Translations under genes and position numbers: made by a program
Notes under the pieces: generated by a model
Database searches by the model: none
What the model was told of the DNA's origin: nothing
What the model saw: only the letters and a program-made list of their open reading frames with translations
Assembly (NCBI RefSeq): GCF_001570425.1
Contig: NZ_BCSX01000002.1
Span: forward strand, 1-61,383
Direction of reading: 5' to 3'
DNA from: Mycolicibacterium brisbanense
Lineage (GTDB): Bacteria > Actinomycetota > Actinomycetes > Mycobacteriales > Mycobacteriaceae
DNA length: 61,383 nucleotides
In this document: piece after piece, positions 50,913 to 61,383 of the stretch
Layout: the number at the start of each line of letters is the position of its first letter
How positions within the stretch are numbered: position 1 is the first letter of the stretch

Positions 50913-52469
50913 GTGACCGGTAGCGAGTGTTTCTGCATCGGCTGTGTGGATTACGGGAACCGGGACGCCTACGACGACTCCGACCGCAGGTTGATCGCCG
51001 ACGTGGAAAGACACGGTCACCAGTGCATAGCGATCGGGCCCACCGCGCCCGACGACCCACCGCCGTACGCCTTCACCGCCGGGCTGTGGCACACCCACCG
51101 GCAGCCCGAACTCGCGATCTACGGAGTGGGCGATCTCGACCTGATGACAAGCGTGCTCAACCAGGTCGTCGCCCGCGCGAACGCCGGCGACCATCGGCTG
51201 GCTCCCCACGACCGATTCTCCGGCGTCATGGGATTGCGAGATGTCGCGCCCGACGATTACTGGGTGAAGCTGATGCCGATTCACCCGAGCTGGTACAAGA
51301 GCCAGTTCGGGATGGCGCTGTTCTTCAACGGTGTCAACGCGGTGGAATTCCTGCAAGTGGTGTGGCCGGACGAAGCCGGACGCTATCCCGGTGAACCCGG
51401 ATTCGACGCGAACTTCGCAGACCGCCAACCCCAGATGTGGCTTCCGGTGGCTGATCATCCGCCCGGGGTGTGGCTGCGGCAGGGCGTGCGCTCGATAGAT
51501 GACCCAATTACCAACAAACAAGGGGACTTTCGCAAAGTGGGAACATGGGGCACCGGACCGTTCGACAACGATACGGCCGGCGACTGGGCCAAAAAATTCG
51601 ATGACACACCCCCGGGCGCCCGGTTGGCGTTCCTGGAACGCACCTTTGGACAGGTGCGTGGGGCAGACTTCCTCGACAACAAAGAATGCGAAGAGGTGAT
51701 CGCGGCTGCCGCGGTCGTGGCTGCTCTGCTGCCGGGCGGACCCGTCATCGACACCGCCATGGGCCCCGAAAACCTCGGCGATGAACAAGGGCTCGAGATT
51801 TCGGAAAGCCTGCGCAACTCGGCAGTCGCCGCGCTGCGCGAAGTGTCCCGACCGGACTCCGAATGGACTCAGCTGTGGGCGGAATCCGGGTATGAACCCG
51901 AGGCGCAGTCGGTCGTGACTCAGCTGATCTCCGACCTCGAACCGTATGGGGATTGGGGGCCGTTCCGCACTCTCGAAGAGGCGCTACCGGCGCATCTGCG
52001 CGACGCCGCGCAAGCTCTGGAGGCGCTGCGCGGCATCGTCGATTACGAAGCGGTACAGGCGTTCATAGTCGAACGCTTCGTCAAGGAAAAAGACTGGGGT
52101 CGGGCCCTCTACCAAGAGGTCACCGTGCTCGACGGCGATCGGCTGATCCTGTGGATGGGTGACGACGTGCGGGATGGGGACGGGCTGGCGTTGTTCGAGT
52201 CGGCGCTGCGAGTGATCCCGCTGTCCTGGCTCTACGACGTCTCGCTCGACGAGCGCTATCGCACCGAAGCGGGCAGGCGAGTCTTGCACAGCGTGGAATT
52301 GCGGCTGTACGTCGGAGTCGGTGACTATGCCAAGCGCGTCCGCGGTACCAAGAAGACCCGGCTCTACACCGAGCAGTTGACGTTCAGCAAGTCTGAATCC
52401 GACGGCGGATCCGCTCAAATGCTGCGGCTCATCGAGTTTGGCCGGGCGGCAAGCAAACTGGTGCGCTGA
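50913..52469 (+). CDS. DUF4262-DUF4259 fusion protein
   Basis: 518 residues in three parts. Residues ~1-150 match DUF4262 (HGHQCIAIGPTAPDDPPPYA, FTAGLWHTHRQPELAIYGVG). Residues ~210-340 match DUF4259, which normally begins a protein with MGTWGxGPFDND; here the seam is VGTWGTGPFDNDTAGDWAKK. Residues ~345-518 are unrecognised. The Val209 codon at the seam is GTG with AAGGGG 11 nt upstream, so the second domain could also be made alone. The seam DNA is AT-rich. Its stop overlaps the DUF4241 gene start. Function unknown; cytosolic. GTG 50913 lacks a clear ribosome site. Confidence 0.75.
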   Translation: MTGSECFCIGCVDYGNRDAYDDSDRRLIADVERHGHQCIAIGPTAPDDPPPYAFTAGLWHTHRQPELAIYGVGDLDLMTSVLNQVVARANAGDHRLAPHDRFSGVMGLRDVAPDDYWVKLMPIHPSWYKSQFGMALFFNGVNAVEFLQVVWPDEAGRYPGEPGFDANFADRQPQMWLPVADHPPGVWLRQGVRSIDDPITNKQGDFRKVGTWGTGPFDNDTAGDWAKKFDDTPPGARLAFLERTFGQVRGADFLDNKECEEVIAAAAVVAALLPGGPVIDTAMGPENLGDEQGLEISESLRNSAVAALREVSRPDSEWTQLWAESGYEPEAQSVVTQLISDLEPYGDWGPFRTLEEALPAHLRDAAQALEALRGIVDYEAVQAFIVERFVKEKDWGRALYQEVTVLDGDRLILWMGDDVRDGDGLALFESALRVIPLSWLYDVSLDERYRTEAGRRVLHSVELRLYVGVGDYAKRVRGTKKTRLYTEQLTFSKSESDGGSAQMLRLIEFGRAASKLVR

Positions 52470-53131
52470 TGCGGCTGATCGATTTCTACGCGCTGCGCAG
52501 CGGGGTGGCGCCGCTCAACGAACGGGCCTGCGTACTGTCACTCCGCGATGCCGGGACGCTCACCGTCACGTCCGGTCAGATCGAGATCGCCGACCCGATC
52601 AACTTCGGTCAGGGCTTCGTCGCGGATCTCCCGGCCGGTGTGCACCCTGTGCGCTTGACGATTGCCGACGTGTCCGAACGGCTCGACCGCAGCCATTTGC
52701 GGGTGGCTTACCTCAGCGTGAACGTGCGTGACGATCCGCCCGCGAGCGTTGAAAGTGTGGTGCCCGTCGGTAAGCCTGCACCCGAGCCCGGTCGGGTGTA
52801 CTGCGTCGCCGTCGATTGCGCCATGGTGGGCGTGGCGGACGCCGCCGAGGCGAAGCGAATTAGCGACCTGCCGTATGAGCAGACCAGGGATTGGTTCGAC
52901 GATGGTCTCTTCGCCGAGCGCGCCTATGAAACCGCTGACGACTACGTTGCGCCGCAGGACATCCCGTTGTTCGCCGCCGGTGCAGGCGAAAACTACGTGA
53001 CCTGCCCGTCCGGGTGGGGCGACGGGCGCTACGGCGTCTTCGCGACACGCAACGCCCGCGGCGAATTGTGCGGCCTACACGTCGATTTCGAGGTCGTCTA
53101 CGACCGCACTGCCGACTACTCGGCCGACTGA
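52469..53131 (+). CDS. DUF4241-family protein
   Basis: 220 residues. The C-terminal part has the DUF4241 pattern (CPSGWGDGRYGVFATRNARG, LCGLHVDFEVVYD); upstream are VYCVAVDCAMVGVADA and FFDDGLF-like segments. No signal peptide or membrane helix. It shares one base with the upstream fusion gene (TGATG), so the two are co-translated and may act together. The family has no established function. It converges with sigG 8 bp away. Confidence 0.75.
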   Translation: MRLIDFYALRSGVAPLNERACVLSLRDAGTLTVTSGQIEIADPINFGQGFVADLPAGVHPVRLTIADVSERLDRSHLRVAYLSVNVRDDPPASVESVVPVGKPAPEPGRVYCVAVDCAMVGVADAAEAKRISDLPYEQTRDWFDDGLFAERAYETADDYVAPQDIPLFAAGAGENYVTCPSGWGDGRYGVFATRNARGELCGLHVDFEVVYDRTADYSAD

Positions 53132-53139
53132 ACCCAGAC

Positions 53140-54126
53140 TCATAGTGTCGCAGGCAGCCCGAACTTCTCGAACAATGACTGGTCCATGAACGCCACGACA
53201 TGGGATATGCCGTCAGCGCCGATGGCCAGCACGTGGAGCTGGAACGCTTCGTGCACGCCGGTCTCGGGATTGCGCATGTACATCGCCGCGGCGGGCTGGT
53301 CGTTGGCGGTCGTCGGGATGAACCGCATGTCGCCGGCCTTCTCGGCGGGGCACTTGTTGCGCGACAGATCGCCGATGGCCTGCGGGCCGCGGTACCAGCT
53401 GTCGAACGGTGGCATTTCCCAGATGGCCTCGGCAGTGAAGAGCTCGACGAGTTTGTCGATGTCGTAAGCCTCGAACGCGGCGATGTAGCGGCTCAGCATG
53501 TCCTGCGCTTCGGGCGACTCGGGCGCGACGACCCGGGCGTCCTGTGTCGGGTTCGCGGCTTCGAGCTGGGCCCGTGCGCGTTGCAGGAGGCTGTTGACGG
53601 CGGCGGTGGAAGAACCCAGCGCACCGGCAACTTCCGAGGCCTTCCACTGCAATACCTCGCGCATCACCAGCACGGCACGCTGCCGGGGCGAGAGGTGTTG
53701 CAGCGCCGCCACGAACGCCAGCCGGACCGACTCGCGGTCGCCGACGATGTTCACCGGGTCGGCGGACTCGTCGGGCAGCGGCTCAAGCCAGGGCACTTCG
53801 TGGTGCTCGGCGATGTCCTCTGTTCCCGTCGAGCTCGGGGTCCCCAGGCCTGACGGCAGGGGCCTGCGCTGGCGGCCTTCCAGGGCGGTCAGGCAGGTGT
53901 TGGTGGCGATCCGGTAGAGCCAGGTGCGGATCGACGATTTGCCTTGGAAGCCCTCGTAGGACTTCCACGCGCGCAGGTAGGTCTCCTGCACGAGATCCTC
54001 GGCGTCGTGCAGCGAGCCGGTCATCCGGTAGCAGTGCGCGAGCAGCTCGCGCCGGTACTGCTGGGCGTCGGCGAGGAAGGCGTCAGCCGGACTGCCGCTG
54101 TCGAGTGAAGGTGCGAGCACGGTCAC
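53140..54126 (-). CDS. sigG: RNA polymerase sigma factor SigG
   Basis: About 328 residues, ECF sigma factor with a C-terminal SnoaL-like domain. Region 2: LAHCYRMTGSLHDAEDLVQE with TYLRAWKSYEGFQGKSSIRT; region 4: LSPRQRAVLVMREVLQWKAS with EVAGALGSSTAAVNSLLQRA. The SnoaL part starts RYIAAFEAYDIDKLVELF. In Mtb sigG (Rv0182c) is induced by DNA damage and lies beside Rv0183, as here. GTG 54126 is selected by a TAGGCT -10 7 nt upstream; other in-frame GTG/TTG codons up to 54156 are less likely. Confidence 0.9.
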   Translation of the reverse strand: MTVLAPSLDSGSPADAFLADAQQYRRELLAHCYRMTGSLHDAEDLVQETYLRAWKSYEGFQGKSSIRTWLYRIATNTCLTALEGRQRRPLPSGLGTPSSTGTEDIAEHHEVPWLEPLPDESADPVNIVGDRESVRLAFVAALQHLSPRQRAVLVMREVLQWKASEVAGALGSSTAAVNSLLQRARAQLEAANPTQDARVVAPESPEAQDMLSRYIAAFEAYDIDKLVELFTAEAIWEMPPFDSWYRGPQAIGDLSRNKCPAEKAGDMRFIPTTANDQPAAAMYMRNPETGVHEAFQLHVLAIGADGISHVVAFMDQSLFEKFGLPATL

Positions 54127-54133
54127 GTTGTCG

Positions 54134-54139
54134 AGCCTA
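54134..54139 (-). promoter_or_regulatory. -10 box TAGGCT for sigG
   Basis: Minus-strand TAGGCT ends 7 nt before GTG 54126, fitting a leaderless mRNA. It sits back-to-back with the promoter of the next gene; no good -35 is seen. Confidence 0.45.
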
Positions 54140-54157
54140 CGCACGCCCACCGACAAC

Positions 54158-54163
54158 TACGAT
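54158..54163 (+). promoter_or_regulatory. -10 box TACGAT for the small membrane protein
   Basis: TACGAT ends 6 nt before ATG 54170, consistent with leaderless initiation; only 18 bp separate it from the opposing sigG -10. Confidence 0.45.
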
Positions 54164-54169
54164 CGAAAA

Positions 54170-56332
<2,163 letters not shown>

Positions 56333-56395
56333 TGTCAGGGTCGTTTTCTAGGATCGTGCCGTGAGCGACAAGCGAGTAGCGAAGCGGATCGCGCG

Positions 56396-57139
56396 ATGAC
56401 AGACGACAAGATGCTGGCGCGCATCGCCGCCCTGTTGCGCCAGGCCGAGGGCACCGACAATGCGCACGAAGCCGAGGCGTTCATGGCCGCTGCGCAGCGG
56501 CTGGCGACGGCCACGGCCATCGACTTGGCGGTGGCCCGGTCGCATTCCGCCCAGCGCACCAAGGCCCAGATGCCGGTGCAGCGCACCGTGACCATCGGGC
56601 AGGCAGGCACCAAGGGCCTGCGCACGTATGTGCAGCTGTTCGTGATGATCGGGATGGCCAACGATGTGAAATGCGATGTCGCGTCCAATTCGACATTCGT
56701 CTACGCCTATGGCTTCGCCGAGGACATCGACGCCACCCATGCCCTCTACACCAGCCTGGTGCTGCAGATGGTCAAGGCGTCGGAGGCCTACATCGCCTCC
56801 GGCGCGCACCGGCCGACCCCGACCATCACTGCGCGGCTGAACTTCCAGCTGGCATTCGGTTCCCGCATCGGGCAGCGGCTGACCAAGGCCCGCGAGGAGG
56901 CCAAGCAGGAAGCCGACCGTACCGACCAGCCCGGTACCGCAATCGCATTGCGGGACAAGGACATCGAACTGAGGAGCTTCTACCGTCAAGCTTCGCAGGC
57001 ACGGGGCACGTGGCGGGCCACCAGCGCGTCGGCGGGCTATTCCTCGGCGGCCCGCCGGGCCGGGGACCGCGCCGGGCAGCGGGCGCGGCTCGGGCCGAAC
57101 ACCGAGTTGTCCGGCGCGCGCGGCGCATTGGAGCAGTGA
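56396..57139 (+). CDS. DUF2786 protein (Rv0184-like)
   Basis: 247 residues. The N-terminal DUF2786 domain has MLARIAALLRQAEGTDNAHE with AEAFMAAAQRLATA. The C-terminal part is basic and low-complexity (SSAARRAGDRAGQRARLG). Function unknown. A 12-codon GTG ORF (56360-56398, GTGAGCGACAAGCGAGTAGC onward) overlaps its ATG by ATGA. Its own 3' end overlaps the metallopeptidase gene by GTGA. Confidence 0.85.
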   Translation: MTDDKMLARIAALLRQAEGTDNAHEAEAFMAAAQRLATATAIDLAVARSHSAQRTKAQMPVQRTVTIGQAGTKGLRTYVQLFVMIGMANDVKCDVASNSTFVYAYGFAEDIDATHALYTSLVLQMVKASEAYIASGAHRPTPTITARLNFQLAFGSRIGQRLTKAREEAKQEADRTDQPGTAIALRDKDIELRSFYRQASQARGTWRATSASAGYSSAARRAGDRAGQRARLGPNTELSGARGALEQ

Positions 57140-57609
57140 CGGCTCGAGACGCCCAGCGGGCCAAGGTATATGCCGCGGAGCAGTTCGTGCGGACCATGTT
57201 CGACCGTGCCGCGCAACACAGTTCACGTGCCATCGACTTCTTCGGTACGTCGCTGACGTTGCCGCCGGAGGCGAAGTTCGGCTCGGTGGAGTCGGTGCAG
57301 CGCTATGTCGACGAGGTGCTCGCCCGTGTCGGTGCGCCGCCGGTGAGTGTGCGGGCCCGCCGCGGTACCACCGCCGCTCACTACGAACTCGTCGACGGCG
57401 CGGCCGTCATCGCAGTGCCCGACCGGGATTCGACATGGGCGCTGCGGGAACTCGTCGTGCTGCACGAATTGGCCCACCATCTGAGCCCCGCACCGCCGCC
57501 GCACGGGCCAGCCTTCGTCGCCACCTACTGCGAACTGTGCGAAACCATCATGGGTCCGGAGGTCGGACTGGTGCTGCGGATGGTGTACGCGAAAGAAGGC
57601 GTGGTCTAG
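57136..57609 (+). CDS. Zincin-like putative metallohydrolase (Rv0185/TIGR04338-like)
   Basis: 157 residues. The zinc motif HELAHHLSP is followed by HGPAFVATYCEL with the probable third His. Upstream strand and helix (AVIAVPDRDSTWALRELVVL) fit the zincin fold. GTG 57136 is set by the 4-bp overlap with the DUF2786 gene. The stop TAG is also part of the -10 box of the next gene. Substrate unknown; no signal peptide. Confidence 0.85.
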   Translation: MTARDAQRAKVYAAEQFVRTMFDRAAQHSSRAIDFFGTSLTLPPEAKFGSVESVQRYVDEVLARVGAPPVSVRARRGTTAAHYELVDGAAVIAVPDRDSTWALRELVVLHELAHHLSPAPPPHGPAFVATYCELCETIMGPEVGLVLRMVYAKEGVV

Positions 57610-57612
57610 CCT
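57607..57612 (+). promoter_or_regulatory. -10 box TAGCCT overlapping a stop codon
   Basis: TAGCCT begins with the TAG stop of the metallohydrolase gene and ends 7 nt before GTG 57620. Leaderless transcription independent of the operon is likely. Confidence 0.5.
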
Positions 57613-57619
57613 GGCGGAG

Positions 57620-58276
57620 GTGACCGAGCCCGCCGACGTCGACGCCATGTTCACCCAGTTGCTGCACACCGAGGACGACGCGCTGGTCGCCGCTCGGGAA
57701 TCCGCGACGACCGCTGGGATGCCCGCCATCGAGGTGTCTGCCCAGCACGGAAAGTTGTTGTCGCTGTTGACCAGAATGTCAGGCGCGCACCGCGTGCTGG
57801 AGATCGGCACGCTCGCCGGTTACAGCACCATCAACCTGGCCCGCGCGGTCGGCGAAGCGGGCCACGTCGTCTCCCTCGAATATGACCCCCGCCATGCCGA
57901 GGTGGCCCGGACCAATTTGGCGCGCGCCGGGGTCGCCGACCGCGTCGAGGTGATCGTCGGTGCAGCGCTCGACACCCTGCCCCGGCTGGCCGAGCGCGGG
58001 GACATATTCGATCTGGCGTTCATCGACGCCGACAAAGAGAACAACGTCGCCTACGTCGAATGGGCCGTCAAACTGGGGCATCCCGGGTCGATCATCGTGG
58101 TCGACAACGTAACCCGGTTCGGCCGCGTCTTGGCTCCGGCGGCCGACGATCATCAGGCCCGCGCCGTGCGCGACATGCTGGAGATGATGGGCAACCATCC
58201 GCGACTGGACACCGCGGCGATCCAGACCGTGGGCACCAAGGGGTGGGACGGGTTCGCCGTCGCCATGGTCAGTTGA
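57620..58276 (+). CDS. SAM-dependent O-methyltransferase (Rv0187-like)
   Basis: 218 residues, catechol-O-methyltransferase-like family. SAM motif VLEIGTLAGYSTINLARAV and VSLEYDPRHAEVARTNLARA; metal/catalytic Asp in FDLAFIDADKENN and VVDNVTRFGRV. It methylates small phenolic or carboxylic substrates in a metal-dependent way. Synteny with the two preceding genes matches Mtb Rv0184-Rv0187 without bglS. The stop region starts a small triplicated repeat. Confidence 0.9.
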   Translation: MTEPADVDAMFTQLLHTEDDALVAARESATTAGMPAIEVSAQHGKLLSLLTRMSGAHRVLEIGTLAGYSTINLARAVGEAGHVVSLEYDPRHAEVARTNLARAGVADRVEVIVGAALDTLPRLAERGDIFDLAFIDADKENNVAYVEWAVKLGHPGSIIVVDNVTRFGRVLAPAADDHQARAVRDMLEMMGNHPRLDTAAIQTVGTKGWDGFAVAMVS

Positions 58277-58309
58277 GAGCGGGTCAGTTGAGCGCGGGGA
58301 TCAGTTGAG
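58269..58309. repeat. Triplicated TCAGTTGAG
   Basis: TCAGTTGAG occurs at 58269-58277, 58284-58292 and 58301-58309, the first containing the methyltransferase stop. Spacings are 15 and 17 bp, with G-rich fillers. It looks like slippage duplication of the gene end. Confidence 0.8.
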
Positions 58310-58321
58310 CGGGGAACGCGA

Positions 58322-58380
58322 CGAGCGTGCGTGAACTGCTGCCGATTGACGGTGTGTCGGGCAGCAGACACGCACGCTCG
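58322..58380. terminator. Convergent-gene hairpin terminator
   Basis: CGAGCGTGCGTG (58322-58333) pairs with CACGCACGCTCG (58369-58380); CTGCTGCC pairs with GGCAGCAG inside, separated by a 2x1 internal loop. It lies between the convergent methyltransferase and mmpL genes. Confidence 0.7.
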
Positions 58381-58381
58381 C

Positions 58382-58408
58382 GGTGCTGAGGTGCTGAGGG
58401 TGCTGAGG
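58382..58408. repeat. Tandem GGTGCTGAG units
   Basis: GGTGCTGAG, GTGCTGAG, GGTGCTGAG and GTGATCAG follow each other just after the mmpL stop side of the hairpin. Short slippage repeat. Confidence 0.7.
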
Positions 58409-58411
58409 TGA

Positions 58412-61321
58412 TCAGGCCTGGGCGTCGGCGGTCTGCTTCTCCACCGGCTTGGGCCATGGCTCAGGGACCGGGCGCTGGCGCACCAATTGTGGCCACCAGA
58501 ACCATTTTCCGAGCAGGGCGGCGATCGACGGCGTCATCAGTGAGCGGATGACGAGCGTGTCGAAGAGCAGGCCGAGGCCGATGGTGGTGCCGACCTGGCC
58601 GATGACGGCGAGTTCGCTGACGGCCATGGACATCATGGTGAAGGCGAACACCAGGCCTGCCGAGGTGACCACCGAGCCGGTGCCGCCCATGGCGCGGATG
58701 ATGCCGGTGTTGAGCCCGGCGTGGATCTCTTCTTTGAACCGGGACACCAGCAGCAGGTTGTAGTCGGCGCCGACGGCCAACAGAATGATCACCGACATGG
58801 CCAGCACCATCCAGTGCAGCTCCAGGCCGATCAGGTGCTGCCAGATGAGCACCGACAAACCGAACGACGCGCCCAGCGACAGCACCACCGTGCCGACGAT
58901 GACGGCCGAGGCCACCACACTGCGCGTCAGGATCAGCATGATGATGAAGATCAGGCACAGCGAGGCGATACCCGCGATCAGCAGGTCGTAGTTGGCGCCC
59001 TCCTGCATGTCCTTGAACATGGCTGCCGTGCCGCCGAGGTAGATCTTCGAGCCCTCCAACGGCGTGCCCTTGATGGCTTCCTTGGCGGCCAGCTTGATCG
59101 GTTCGACGTGCTTGATGCCTTCGGGGCTCATCGGGTCACCGTCATGGCTGATGATGAATCGCACCGCGTGCCCGTCGGGCGACAGGAACATCTTCATGCC
59201 GCGCTTGAAGTCGGGATTGTCGAAGGCTTCCGGCGGCAGATAGAACGAGTCGTCGTTCTTGGCCTTGTCGAACGCTTGCCCCATGGCCGTGGAGTTGTCC
59301 TGCATGGCGGCCATCTGATCCTGCAAACCACCCTGGGTGGCCTGCATGGTCTGCATCATGGCCTTCATCGAGGTCATGGTCGCGATCATGGGCGGCATCA
59401 ACGCGAGCATCTGCGGCAGCATCGCGTTGAGGTGGTCCATGTCGGGGACGATGTTCTTGAAGTCGTCGGTCATGGTGTCGATGCCGTCAAGCGCGTCGAA
59501 CACCGACCGCATGGCCTGGCACATCGGGATGTCGTAGCAGTGCGGTTCCCAGTACAGGTAATTGCGGATGGGCCGGAAGAAATCGTCGAAATCGGCGATG
59601 TGATCGCGCAATTCCTCGATGTCGGCGACCATGCCGTGCATCTTGCCGACCATGCTGTTCATGGTCTGCGACATCTCGGTCATCAGCGCGATCATCCGAG
59701 TCATCGTGTCGATCATGGTCTGCATCTGCTCGGCCTGGACACCCATGTCCTTCATGCGGTCTTGCATGTACTTCTGATTCATGGTCTGGGTGGTGCCCTG
59801 CATGCTGATGTTGAACGGGATCGAGGTGTGCTCGATGGGCGTGCCCTGTGGCCGGGTGATGGCCTGCACCCGGGAGATGCCCGGCACTCCGACCACGCGC
59901 TTGGCGATCCGTTCGATGACCAGGAAGTCCGCGGAGTTGCGCAGGTCGTGGTCGCTCTCGATGAGCAGCAACTCGGGGTTCATCCGGGCCTGGGAGAAGT
60001 GCCGGTCGGCAACGGCGTAACCGGTGTTGGCCGGCAGGTCCGTGGGCAGGTACTTGCGGTCGTTGTAGTTGGTCCGGTAGCCCGGCAGCGTCAGCAGTCC
60101 GACGAGCGCGAGCCCGATGGTGGCGACGAGGATCGGCACCGGCCAACGGACCACCGCGGCGCCGATCTTGCGCCATCCGCGGGTCCGCATGGCGCGCTTG
60201 GGTTCCAGGGTCTTGCCGAACTTCGTGGCGACCGTGATGATCGCCGGGCCCATCGTGAGCGCGACGACGACCACCATGACCATGCCGATGGCCAGCGGGA
60301 TACCCAGGGATTGGAAGTAGGGCAGCCGTGTGAAGTGCAGGCAGAACGTGGCACCGGCGATGGTCAGGCCAGAGCCCAGCACCACATGTGCGGTGCCGTG
60401 GAACATCGTGTAGTAGGCCGATTCCCGGTCTTCACCGACACTGCGGGCCTCTTGATATCGGCCGATCAGGAAGATCGCGTAGTCGGTCGATGCGGCGATC
60501 GCCAGCATCACCAACAGGTTCGTCGCGAACGTCGAGAGCCCGATGATGTTGTAGTAGCCCAGGAACGCGATCAGGCCACGCGCGGCCGACAGCGACATGA
60601 CGACCATCAGGATCGTCAGGATCACGGTGATGATCGACCGGTACACCGTCAACAACATGACGATGATGACCACGAAGGTCAGGGCCGTGATCATCTCGAG
60701 GCTGCGGTTACCGGCGATCTCCTGGTCGGCCGACATCGCGGCCGGGCCCGTCACGTACGCGTGCAACCCTGGCGGCGCCGGCACGCTCTTGACGATGTTC
60801 TCCGCGGCTTCGACGGACTCGTTGGCCAGCGCCTCGCCCTGGTTGCCCGCGGTGTAGACCTGCACGTAGGAGGCCTTGCCGTCGGAGCTTTGCGCGCCCG
60901 AGGCGGTCAGCGGGTCGCCCCAGAAGTCCTGGACGTGCTCGATGTGCTTGGTGTCGGCCCGCAGCTTGGCGACGACCTGGTCGTAATAGTCATGTGCGGC
61001 CTGGTCGAGTGCGTGGTCGCTTTCCAGCACGATCATGACCGAGCTGTTGGACTTGAACTCTTCGAAGACCTGGCCGACGCGCTTCATGGCGATCATCGAC
61101 GGAGCGTCGTCGGGGCTCATCGAGACCGAGCGCATCTTCCCCACCTCTTCGAGCTGGGGAACGATCACGTTGAGGACCGCGATGACGGCGATCCAGCCGA
61201 GGATGATGGGCAGCGCCAGGCGCCGGATCCACTTGGCGATGCCACTGTGGTCGGCGGCGTGCTTGGGCGGTGGGCTCGCCGGGAACGCGTCGGTGGGCGC
61301 GTCGTGCGTGGGGGTGCTCAT
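58412..61321 (-). CDS. MmpL-family RND transporter (MmpL4/5-type)
   Basis: 969 residues. Twelve membrane helices in two halves, with periplasmic loops after the first and seventh. Proton-relay Asp-Tyr pairs are visible: [17 protein letters not shown] and [16 protein letters not shown]. The second loop (~490-720) has a Met/Gln-rich predicted coiled coil ([20 protein letters not shown] and [17 protein letters not shown]) and two Cys, as in MmpL4/MmpL5. Those export siderophores or drugs with MmpS partners. Its ATG overlaps the mmpS stop by 4 bp. Cargo not inferable. Confidence 0.92.
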   Translation of the reverse strand: MSTPTHDAPTDAFPASPPPKHAADHSGIAKWIRRLALPIILGWIAVIAVLNVIVPQLEEVGKMRSVSMSPDDAPSMIAMKRVGQVFEEFKSNSSVMIVLESDHALDQAAHDYYDQVVAKLRADTKHIEHVQDFWGDPLTASGAQSSDGKASYVQVYTAGNQGEALANESVEAAENIVKSVPAPPGLHAYVTGPAAMSADQEIAGNRSLEMITALTFVVIIVMLLTVYRSIITVILTILMVVMSLSAARGLIAFLGYYNIIGLSTFATNLLVMLAIAASTDYAIFLIGRYQEARSVGEDRESAYYTMFHGTAHVVLGSGLTIAGATFCLHFTRLPYFQSLGIPLAIGMVMVVVVALTMGPAIITVATKFGKTLEPKRAMRTRGWRKIGAAVVRWPVPILVATIGLALVGLLTLPGYRTNYNDRKYLPTDLPANTGYAVADRHFSQARMNPELLLIESDHDLRNSADFLVIERIAKRVVGVPGISRVQAITRPQGTPIEHTSIPFNISMQGTTQTMNQKYMQDRMKDMGVQAEQMQTMIDTMTRMIALMTEMSQTMNSMVGKMHGMVADIEELRDHIADFDDFFRPIRNYLYWEPHCYDIPMCQAMRSVFDALDGIDTMTDDFKNIVPDMDHLNAMLPQMLALMPPMIATMTSMKAMMQTMQATQGGLQDQMAAMQDNSTAMGQAFDKAKNDDSFYLPPEAFDNPDFKRGMKMFLSPDGHAVRFIISHDGDPMSPEGIKHVEPIKLAAKEAIKGTPLEGSKIYLGGTAAMFKDMQEGANYDLLIAGIASLCLIFIIMLILTRSVVASAVIVGTVVLSLGASFGLSVLIWQHLIGLELHWMVLAMSVIILLAVGADYNLLLVSRFKEEIHAGLNTGIIRAMGGTGSVVTSAGLVFAFTMMSMAVSELAVIGQVGTTIGLGLLFDTLVIRSLMTPSIAALLGKWFWWPQLVRQRPVPEPWPKPVEKQTADAQA

Positions 61322-61383
61322 GCAGATTTCACCAAGCAGAAGGTCTGGGCGTTGACGCCGGTGGACGTGCGCTGGTCTTTGAG
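61318..61383 (-). CDS. MmpS-family protein, C-terminal end (cut by window edge)
   Basis: The minus frame entering the window gives 21 residues: [16 protein letters not shown] and then LVKSA-stop. This is the standard MmpS ending ([11 protein letters not shown]). MmpS proteins are periplasmic partners of MmpL transporters. The TGA overlaps the mmpL ATG (ATGA), so both are co-translated. Confidence 0.85.
   Translation of the reverse strand, partial: LKDQRTSTGVNAQTFCLVKSA

Overview
The window is chromosomal DNA of a mycobacterium, most likely a rapid-growing Mycolicibacterium-type species. This rests on uniform high GC, a complete mce1 locus (mce1R-fadD5-yrbE1AB-mce1ABCDEF-mam1ABCD), an arabinosyltransferase of the Emb family, a 19-kDa-antigen lipoprotein, an MmpS/MmpL pair, an F420-type (Ddn-like) protein, an NDMA-type alcohol dehydrogenase, and many genes with a TANNNT -10 box 6-7 nt ahead of the start codon (leaderless transcripts). 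Family names and Mycobacterium tuberculosis (Mtb) ortholog names come from recognition of the sequence, not from a search.

Layout. 1-219: end of a transposase cut by the window. 0.3-6.2 kb: HAD-type and alpha/beta hydrolase pair, a 36-residue ORF divergent from a TetR regulator, an LCM-type methyltransferase with a GbsR/MarR regulator, and a divergent acyl-CoA dehydrogenase. 6.2-8.2 kb: genes syntenic with Mtb Rv0162c-Rv0164. 8.25-25.4 kb: secreted lipase, then the mce1 transport locus. 25.4-47 kb: an accessory block, much larger than the corresponding Mtb interval: a DUF1275 membrane protein, a solitary EmbB-like gene, small secreted proteins, an AraC regulator, an LpqH-like lipoprotein, a collagen-like Pro/Asn/Gly protein, a 697-residue secreted protein behind a CRP-type palindrome, a PknF-like kinase overlapping a beta-lactamase-fold lipoprotein, an acyltransferase-3/SGNH protein, a barnase/barstar pair, a degenerate cyclase domain, a phosphodiester glycosidase-like secreted protein and an aquaporin. 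46.6-54.1 kb: sorbosone-dehydrogenase-like lipoprotein, pirin (Rv0181c-like), SDR, NDMA-type alcohol dehydrogenase, a DUF4262/DUF4259 fusion with a DUF4241 partner, and SigG. 54.1-58.3 kb: a membrane protein, monoacylglycerol lipase, a hydrolase-like lipoprotein, and Rv0184/Rv0185/Rv0187-like genes. 58.4 kb to the end: an MmpL transporter with the tail of its MmpS.

How the genes work together. Mce1R probably represses fadD5 and the mce1 transporter (two YrbE permeases, six MCE subunits, four Mam accessory proteins), which imports fatty or mycolic acids across the envelope. FadD5 activates them, and the nearby acyl-CoA dehydrogenase, thioesterase and SDR fit lipid metabolism. Most accessory genes encode exported or membrane proteins, so the insert looks like an envelope and surface repertoire.

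Less ordinary parts are the lipoprotein RNase with its barstar inhibitor, the DUF4262-DUF4259 fusion that keeps an internal start site at its seam, a likely leaderless 36-codon gene, a 29-codon ORF bridging mce1A and mce1B, a solitary EmbB-like gene, and convergent gene pairs whose stop codons interlock on CTAG/TTAG.
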